Shown: positions 57,191 through 64,000 of the stretch, piece after piece
Layout of the letters: the number at the start of each line of letters is the position of its first letter
How positions within the stretch are numbered: position 1 is the first letter of the stretch
Assembly (NCBI GenBank): GCA_025526995.1
Contig: JAHLKG010000010.1
Coordinates: 620,001-684,000 of the forward strand
Length of the DNA stretch: 64,000 nucleotides
Source: Powellomyces hirtus
Lineage: Eukaryota; Chytridiomycota; Chytridiomycetes; Spizellomycetales; Powellomycetaceae
Direction: 5' to 3'
Translations under genes and position numbers: made by a program
The notes under the pieces: model-generated
The model's input: only the letters and a program-made list of their open reading frames with translations
The model's database searches: none
What the model was told of the DNA's origin: nothing

Positions 57191-59473
57191 ATGTGCGGCA
57201 TAAACGGTGTCCTCCTTGCCGACACATCCGCCAGCGCAAGTGCCGAGCTGTACGAAGGTCTTGGCCTTCTGCAGCATCGCGGTCAAGTACGTTGCGTGTC
57301 TCCCTCCCTTCCGCTATCTGTGATTTGGCTGCTTATACCTTCCTTTTTGCGTCTCGGCTCGGCTCGTCTCGTCTCTGAAGGATGCGGCTGGAATCATTAC
57401 TTGTGGAAACAAGGGCAGACTGTATCAGTGCAAGGGAAATGGAATGGTCCGAGATGTCTTTGAACCACGTCAGCTCCTTGGCTTGCAAGGCAACTTGGGT
57501 GTTGGCCACGGTATGTAACCCTAACCAGTAACCCTAACCACGGAGACGCCCTTGTCGAACCAAAGGAGGAAGAACGCCAGCATGGAAGAGCTTTTAGGCC
57601 GACGCGAGCTCATCGCGGGAGGGATGCGGAGTGGTGGAGATGACGAACCGCCAACTTGGCAACCAACTGTGTCAGAGCTTGTCTTTTCGCTATGTCTGAC
57701 CCGCTATTGATGATCAACAGTGCGCTACCCAACTGCGGGAACATCGTCGAACGCTGAAGCGCAGCCATTCTACGTCAACAGTCCCTACGGAATCGTCTTT
57801 GCCCACGTATGTTCATTTTGTCATCATACTTGGTCAAAAGACATTTCGCCAAGAGACCGCTCATCGTCGTCCGGTGTTCATTGTAGAACGGGAATTTGAC
57901 CAACTCGCGCGAGCTAAGAGATTTCCTTGATCACGAAGCCCACCGTCACGTCAACACGGATTCGGACTCGGAACTACTTCTCAACATCTTTGCCGACCAT
58001 CTCAACAAGACTGGCAAATTCCGGCAAGTGGGCGAATGAAGCAGCGGGCGTGGGAGTGTATCTCAACAGGCATACTTACCGTTACTGCTCTGATTCCATT
58101 AGAGTAAACGAGGACGATATCTTCACAGCTCTGGAGGGCGTGTATGCCCAATGCAAAGGCGGTTACGCATGCATCGGCATCATTGCCGGGTTTGGTTTAA
58201 TCGGCTTCCGGGTGAGTGTTTCAAGAGCAACAACCATTCCGCTAGTGAAGGAGAACAAAGTGACTGATGTGAGGCGGATCACATACAGGATCCCAATGGT
58301 ATCCGGCCGCTCATCTACGGACAGCGCGTATCTTCTCACGGCACCGACTACATGATGGCCTCAGAAAGCGTGGTTCTGGACGCACTGGGCTTCACCAATT
58401 TCGTTGACGTCCTTCCGGGTAAGCAGAAGGACTGGCGGGGATTCACACATTAGTTTCCCAAGGGTGCTGACGAGGGCTAATCTTGGTAGGCGAGGCGGTT
58501 ATCATAACAAAGACGGGCATCGCAAAGCGACAATGTCGCTCTGGCCAGCCCTTCACCCCCGATATTTTCGAGTACGTGTATTTCGCACGACCAGACTCTA
58601 TCATGGACGGCGTGTCTGTCTACAAGGCGAGATTGGCGATGGGCGAGGCACTCGCCACTGCTGTGCAGCGGGCCCTGGGACGCAACATGGATATTGACGT
58701 TGTCATTCCGGTATGTGCAATTTGCAAGTACGACTTCTTTGTCGGCGATTGCAAGTGCTTGACGAGACTTGGACTGTCTGTATAGGTGCCAGATACGAGT
58801 CGATGCTCTGCGCTCCAGTGCTCATATAAGCTCAACATTCTGTATCGGGAGGGATTTGTCAAGAACCGATACATTGGGCGAACGTTCATCATGCCAGGTC
58901 AACAACAACGGAAAAAGTCGGTCCGACGGAAACTGAACGCGATGAACATGGAGTTTGCTGGCAAAAACGTGTTGCTGGTTGACGGTACGCCTTTGTTAAC
59001 TCTCATAAAGGAATGGACAGAGGGGACATCTCATCCCCTTGCGCTCTCTAGACTCGATCGTGCGCGGAACCACCTCGTACGAGATCATACAGATGGCGCG
59101 CGAGGCCGGCGCCAAAAAAGTATACTTTGCCTCGTGCGCCCCACCAATCCGGTTCCCCAATGTGTACGGCATCGACATGCCCACGCGCCAAGAACTGGTC
59201 GCCCACAACCGCACCGCCGAAGAGGTCGCGAAGGAAATTGGCGCCGACCGTGTCATCTACCAGGAACTGGACGACCTCGTCAACTCGGTCCGCAAATTCA
59301 ACCCCACCCGCATGCACGAGTTTGATGTCTCGGTCTTTAACGGATGCTACATTACCGGCGACATCGATGAAGAGTATTTGGTGCATCTGGAGGATCTGAG
59401 GAATGACAATGCAAAGGACAAGGTTGCCCCTGCTGGAGAGGTTATTGGATTGCACAATTCGTTGCTGGTGTAA
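57191..59473 (+). CDS. ADE4: Amidophosphoribosyltransferase (purine synthesis, first step)
   Basis: Nine exons: 57191-57286, 57381-57510, 57721-57806, 57887-58023, 58103-58211, 58289-58418, 58490-58710, 58786-58984, 59052-59473, giving 509 residues. The enzyme makes 5-phosphoribosylamine from PRPP and glutamine. Seen: the Ntn nucleophile Cys2 in [54 protein letters not shown], then the phosphoribosyltransferase half with [24 protein letters not shown] and the PRPP loop [14 protein letters not shown] (364-377). The intron 58024-58102 is GC-AG (CCG|GCAAGT). The second intron, 210 nt, contains two CCCTAA-like pairs. The end, [12 protein letters not shown], fits the family. Confidence 0.95.
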
Positions 59474-59904
59474 AGAAGGCTCTACCTCTTCTCTCGTTCT
59501 CTTCTCGCCCTGCAACGTCTCACAACTTTTTCCTTCCCCACTCGACGGCGGGTTGTCATTTCGCCACTGCACGCACCCGCTGCCGCATTTATGTTGTGCT
59601 TTTCTTTCCATATCTCTTTTTATTACACTGTATTTATCAATCTACAAAAAAAAAGGCACACTCTACTCTATTCCATTTGAAGTCTTGGCTATAGTGTGAG
59701 ATAATAGAGAGATGGTAGATGCGCCACACCCCGCGCGCGTGTGTTCCGGCAGAATTCATCCTCCGCCGAACGCGTCCGGCCTGACCTTCCTTCCGAACAG
59801 CCCTCCGTCTACTCTCTTCTGAGGACCTGGAATTTCGTTTACCAACCCTTCCATTTCGCCCAGCACATTTGCCTACCCACCACCACCACACAACACCGAC
59901 AAGC
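59474..59904. other. Intergenic region
   Basis: 3' UTR of ADE4 (pyrimidine-rich, A tract near 59645) and leader of the APH-fold gene. No other feature was recognised. Confidence 0.4.
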
Positions 59905-61540
59905 ATGCCACCATCAGACAATGGTCAATCCACCTCTGCCGTGCGCGAAGGGTAAGTGAAACCAAAACTGAAGAACACAAACCGCAACGAAAAACATCGT
60001 AAAAGTTTGCGTCGTGTTTGCATATCTGGGTATGAGTCTGCGTGAGAAGTCATCTTGCTCACCCCGCCTTCACCTTCTTCTTATTTTTTGGGTGTGTATG
60101 TGGGGGTTAGAATGCAATTGGACGTTGACAAACTGCTGGCGTATCTCGGCGCGCACATGCCGTCCAGCGCACCCCTGGTCGAACCTGTAGTGGTGAAGCA
60201 ATTTGAACATGGGCAGAGTAACCCTACGTATTTCCTTCAGGACGCCGCGTACGTTGTTGTTTTTTTGGTCCCACTTCTTTGCTCGGCCCTCTACCTCATT
60301 GCAAATGGAACTGACTCTTTTTCTTTGTGTGGTTTGGTTGTTTGTAGTGGCAACCGCTACGTCCTGCGGAAAAAACCTCCAGGCGCACTGCTCTCGGCCA
60401 CGGCCCACGCCGTCGAGCGCGAGTTCAGGATCCTCAATGCGCTGGGGCGCCACTCGAATGTCCCCGTTCCGGCCGTCTATGCGCTGTGCGAGGACAAGGA
60501 GGTTTTGGGCACTCCGTTCTATGTGATGCAGTTTTTGGAGGGCCGTATTTTTACGGATAATCTGTTGAGGAGCGTGCAGGGTGATCGCAAGGCATAGTAA
60601 GTGAAAGAGGAGTCTTTGAAGGATGTTGGGAGAGGGGGGAAAGAAACTGATGTGTGATTTTATGTTTTGTGGATGGGTAGTTATTACTCGATCATCGACA
60701 CGATCGCGAAACTCCACAAAGCGCCGTACAAAGAAATCGGGCTCAGCTCGTATGGCAAGCCCGGCAACTTCTACCCTCGGCAACTCGCGCGCCTGACCCA
60801 AGTCTCGGCGTCGCAAGCCGCCGTCACCGACTCGGCGGGGGTTCCCGTGGGCGCCCTGTACAACCTGCCCGCCTCGTCGGCGTGGTTCACTGCCAACTTA
60901 CCCGCCGACGAAGTGTCCCTCTGCCACGGCGACTTCAAACTCGACAATGTCGTGTTCCATAACCACGATCCCCGCGTGATTGGAGTCTTGGACTGGGAAC
61001 TGAGCACGGTGGGCCACCCGCTGAGCGATTTGGCGAATCTGCTGTTGCCCTGGTACACCCCGCCCGGCAACTTTGGAGCGGACTTGTCGCTGATGAATGA
61101 GAAGCGGCCCTTGCCTGTCCCCGAGGCGGAGGATATGCTGAAAGTGTATTGTGAAAAAGTGGGACGGCCGTACCCGATCCCGGGATGGAACTTTTGTGTC
61201 GCGTTTGCGTTCTTCAGAGTATGTACAAAGACGTTATCTTGGCGTCCCCTCTGCGTCTCACCAACTCATCCGCCCCCCCTTTTCGTGTTTTTTTTTTTTT
61301 TTTTTCTTTTTTTTTTTTTGTTTGCTACGTACCTAGCTCGCAGTCATCACGCAAGGCGTCGCCGCGCGCATGAAACGCAAGCAGGCGAGTTCGGCCAAGG
61401 CGGCTGCTGCAGCGTCGTTATTCCAACCGTGCGCGAAACGCGTCGCCCAGATTGCGGCGACGGGCTCGCTGTTTGAGTTGATCACCCCGCCGCCGGAACA
61501 ACAGCAGGGGCCGGCGGGGGCACCGGTACCCAAGTTGTAA
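59905..61540 (+). CDS. APH-fold phosphotransferase-like protein (ACAD10/11-type)
   Basis: Exons 59905-59951, 60111-60248, 60348-60596, 60681-61218 and 61337-61540 give 391 residues. The fold is that of aminoglycoside phosphotransferase/choline kinase. Seen: [14 protein letters not shown], the Lys-containing strand [13 protein letters not shown], the catalytic loop [14 protein letters not shown], and the metal motif [20 protein letters not shown]. This arrangement matches the APH domain of animal ACAD10/ACAD11 and stand-alone fungal relatives, where it phosphorylates 4-hydroxyacyl-CoA. Here no acyl-CoA dehydrogenase domain follows. The C-terminal 65 residues are Ala/Lys-rich with FELITPPPE near the end and no obvious PTS1. 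The substrate in this organism is not shown. Confidence 0.85.
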
Positions 61541-62024
61541 AAAAAAAATAAAAAATCTTAAGGGAGTACTGTAGACGTATGTAGCGCGGGTTTTGGGAGA
61601 GGCGGCTAGAAGAGGACAACGGGTCCATGCAGCGGACGTAGGGTATCTCCTCACATGTGTATCTACAGAAATATAGTACATCAACCAAACCGCACGCCGC
61701 ACACACACGCCCCACCCACACCTCGCACCGTCTCCGATCCAGCCCGACATGCATGTGCTTGGCTACATCAACAAGCATTTCACCGCGTCTCTCGCGTTTT
61801 CGAAATCGCGAACGGCGTATCCAACCATGAACGATCACCCCGATACCCCGCGGTTCTGCGGCCACAAGAACAGTTACATGTAGTAGATAGAGGCTATGAA
61901 GAAACAAATACCCCCACGAGCCTATTTGTGCCATACACACTCTCCGCCCCCCCCCCCCCCCTTGGAGACCCCCACACATACAGACACGTCTGAACGAATG
62001 GGGCCGTGTCCGCAAGTTACAAGC

Positions 62025-62040
62025 ACATATATATATATTT

Positions 62041-62076
<36 letters not shown>
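62025..62076. repeat. AT then TAGA microsatellite
   Basis: ATATATATAT followed by about nine TAGA units. Confidence 0.9.
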
Positions 62077-62514
62077 GTAGATGGAAGCGACCACTCGGAG
62101 GACCCAACTCTGAGTCCCCGACGACGACGCTGCGGGCGTCCCTACAGCGACTGATAAAGACACTCCGTGTCGTGTCGTTGCATCAACTCAACGCGTCGAC
62201 GCGCGGCAAAACCCGCGATTACGTCCCGGCTGGTGTACACGTTGACCAAAAGGGTGAGCGACCCCGGCATTTTGACCGGCAAAAATAAATGGGTATAGGT
62301 GCGAATTGGAGGTGAGATGAGCATGATGGGATGTATATCGCGTGGGATGGACCAGAAAACCGGACGGGGAACACATCGGTGGAGGTTCATCTCGGGTGGG
62401 TTTGAAATAACAACATGGACCCACGACTGTTGTTTGCAGGTGCATTGCTCTTCAATCTGGGTGGACTCGAGACTTGCGGCAGGCCAGAGCGAGATGCAGC
62501 GAGTCGAGTAGCGT

Positions 62515-62560
62515 AGCAATAGCAATAGCAATAGCAATAGCAATAGCAATAGCAATAGCA
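62515..62560. repeat. AGCAAT hexanucleotide repeat
   Basis: Nearly eight perfect copies of AGCAAT. Open frames through it give Tyr/Cys or Leu repeats and are not believed to be coding. Confidence 0.9.
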
Positions 62561-62639
62561 CACCCGCTCTTGTGTCGTCGTCGTTCGTCGTCGGCACTCC
62601 TCGGTCTTGTCTTGCATGTCTAATTTAATCACATACAAA

Positions 62640-62662
62640 CCCCCCCCCCCCCCCCCCCCCCC
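62640..62662. repeat. Poly-C tract
   Basis: 23 consecutive C. Similar G or C tracts occur at 25556-25573, 40105-40118 and in PAN3 introns. Confidence 0.9.
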
Positions 62663-63457
62663 GTGAAACTATTCGGGTTCAATTCCTGCAAAATGGACAA
62701 ATGGAGACAGACTACAGGACATTGAGGCAGCTTACGGTAACGTTGTTCAGCGCATATCCGCAAGAAATCACCTCCGCAAGGAAAAGCGAGTCAAAATCGA
62801 GGGCAGTGAAGGCGGAGCTTCCAGAGCCAATGTGAAATGAAATGACCCGACAGCAGCACTCCAGTCGCCTCAGCATCGGCGACTGGACAAGCCAAAAAAA
62901 AAAATCGATATGGGGAACGAGGCCTCTCTGGGTGAAACTCAAGACAGCACACACCAGCTGCACAAGCTGCAAATGGGGTTCGTGACGAATTGAAACGCCC
63001 ACACCTCTCGCTCGTCACGAAACACGACAAGGAACAAGCTCACATGACGCAAACAGAGCCAGAATATCGATAAAGGGACCTGAGAAAGCCGCGGGAGAAA
63101 CAACGATGGGCCACACGGACGGATATCCCAGGCGCAGATGAAGAAGATCTCGGCCGTGGCTGAATCGTCCACATACATCCTATCCTGTATCGATACAGCT
63201 GAAGCGCCATGTACTGTACTGTGCACGTGTGGCACGCGCCTGGAGTGACGTTTGCTTTATTTCGCAATTCTCGAAAACGAAGAATGGTTCATATTGGCGA
63301 AAAGAATGGACGGCGGCAATTCAGATCAAATCCAGGCCGCCCACGTCCAACTGTTGATATGACAACCCACACACCAACCAACGCGTACCGTTCGTGTCCC
63401 TCCCACTTTGGACGTTTCCACCTCCAAAGCATCCGTTCGAATTCAACAACATCCAAA

Positions 63458-63984
63458 ATGTCCACTTCAACGATCCGGCAGCGTCCCATCGCGCGGGACG
63501 GAGAGGTACCGTCAGCAGCATCGAATGCATCGAATGCAGCAGCGGTCGATACCACACGCCCGCTGGCGCGAGCATCGCGGCCTGTTATCCCAGGGTATAT
63601 ATATATAGCAAAACAAGCATAATAGAAGGCTTGTATACGCTAGATGGCTAGACTGAACTATAAACTCTCTCTTTTACTGTTTGTTTTTCGTTATTTTCGT
63701 TCTTCCCGTCCCACAGCGCCGTCCTCGCCAAACTGATCCTCTTCTCGGTGCTTCTCTTTGTGCTCCCGATCGGGACGTATTTCGCCACGCTAGACCGGCT
63801 GTTTGGCGGGAACCCAAACTACAGCGCGATCGCCGCCGTCGTCGTGGCAAACCTGGTCGTGGTCGCGTATGTCGTCGTCGCGTTTTTGGAAGACCAGGGG
63901 GAGGCGGAGCAGGGGACACTCAACGTGCCCGAACCCGCGACCGCGGCGGCGGCGGCGGCGGCGGCGGGGAAAAAGTCGACATGA
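63458..63984 (+). CDS. VMA21: V-ATPase assembly factor Vma21
   Basis: Exons 63458-63594 and 63717-63984 give 134 residues. Vma21 is a two-helix ER membrane chaperone for assembly of the V-ATPase V0 sector. Seen: AVLAKLILFSVLLFVLPIGT then YFATLDRLFGGNPNYSAIAA, and VVVANLVVVAYVVVAFLEDQ, the conserved pair of membrane helices with the PIGTYF and AFLED motifs. The first 45 residues are a Ser/Ala-rich cytosolic tail. The C-terminus is extended by an alanine run and ends KKST, so a KKxx-like ER-retrieval signal (K-K-S-T) is plausible. Complete within the window, 16 bases from its edge. Confidence 0.93.
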
Positions 63985-64000
63985 GCAGGGGTGCGAGGAA

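Larger units (their letters stand above)
61541..63457. other. Long gene-free stretch with microsatellites
   Basis: 1.9 kb between the APH-fold gene and VMA21 without a convincing exon on either strand. It carries a C tract near 61950, TAGA, AGCAAT and poly-C repeats (listed separately), and the VMA21 promoter at its right end. Open frames through the repeats read low-complexity peptide only. Confidence 0.5.

Noticed and set aside
62660..62700. tRNA T-loop-like GGGTTCAATTCC
   Set aside because: Flanking bases do not form the T stem and no D or anticodon arm was found upstream.

Overview
The window is nuclear DNA from a eukaryote and most resembles an early-diverging, flagellated fungus, probably a chytrid. 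Genes are dense and cut by short introns, mostly 48-130 nt with GTRNGT-type donors. Several proteins are fungal in type: Yrb30-like Ran binder, Ypp1/TTC7, Tsc13, Trm9, Pan3, Vma21 and a VHS-GAT protein. Others belong to cilia or centrioles, which Dikarya have lost or reduced: a ZMYND12 orthologue, a centrin, and a small protein resembling CFAP141. No ribosomal RNA, tRNA, CRISPR or prokaryotic feature was seen. I rebuilt 25 multi-exon or single-exon genes by hand from reading frames, splice signals and family knowledge; exon lists are in the evidence fields.

Layout. 0.9-14.9 kb: a disordered coiled-coil protein (+), a WD40 protein with a histone-like basic N-terminus (-), a Ran-GTP-binding protein (+), and Trm9 (-) facing a Ypp1/TTC7 scaffold (+). 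15.2-25.3 kb: a centrin (-) facing a CFAP141-like gene (+), a SWIRM-domain protein, a decayed RNase H-like gene, a small membrane protein, ZMYND12 and a VHS-GAT trafficking protein. 25.3-32.1 kb is patchy: a 54-bp tandem repeat and decayed leucine-rich-repeat fragments surround two intact ER genes, TSC13 and EMC6. 32.1-46.1 kb: XPF/Rad1 nuclease (+), a RasGAP-domain protein (-), a small hypothetical (+), a Rab7-like GTPase with a very large internal insertion (-), and a tandem-HMG-box, probably mitochondrial, protein (-). 46.1-64 kb: a low-complexity protein, a Tc1/mariner-type MITE, a SHOC1/Zip2-like XPF-related meiotic protein (+), PAN3 (-), amidophosphoribosyltransferase (+), an APH-fold kinase-like protein of the ACAD10/11 type (+), and VMA21 (+) at the right edge.

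The genes do not form an operon or a single pathway. Functional links are local: centrin, the CFAP141-like gene and ZMYND12 lie within 8 kb, and an active XPF nuclease and a nuclease-dead XPF relative lie 12.5 kb apart. The best leads are domain architectures: the Rab with about 320 inserted residues that keeps a CXC prenylation end, the RasGAP domain split by a low-complexity block and apparently without its arginine finger, the centrin whose third EF-hand is broken by an insertion, and the SHOC1-like protein. All boundaries were read by eye and need transcript support.
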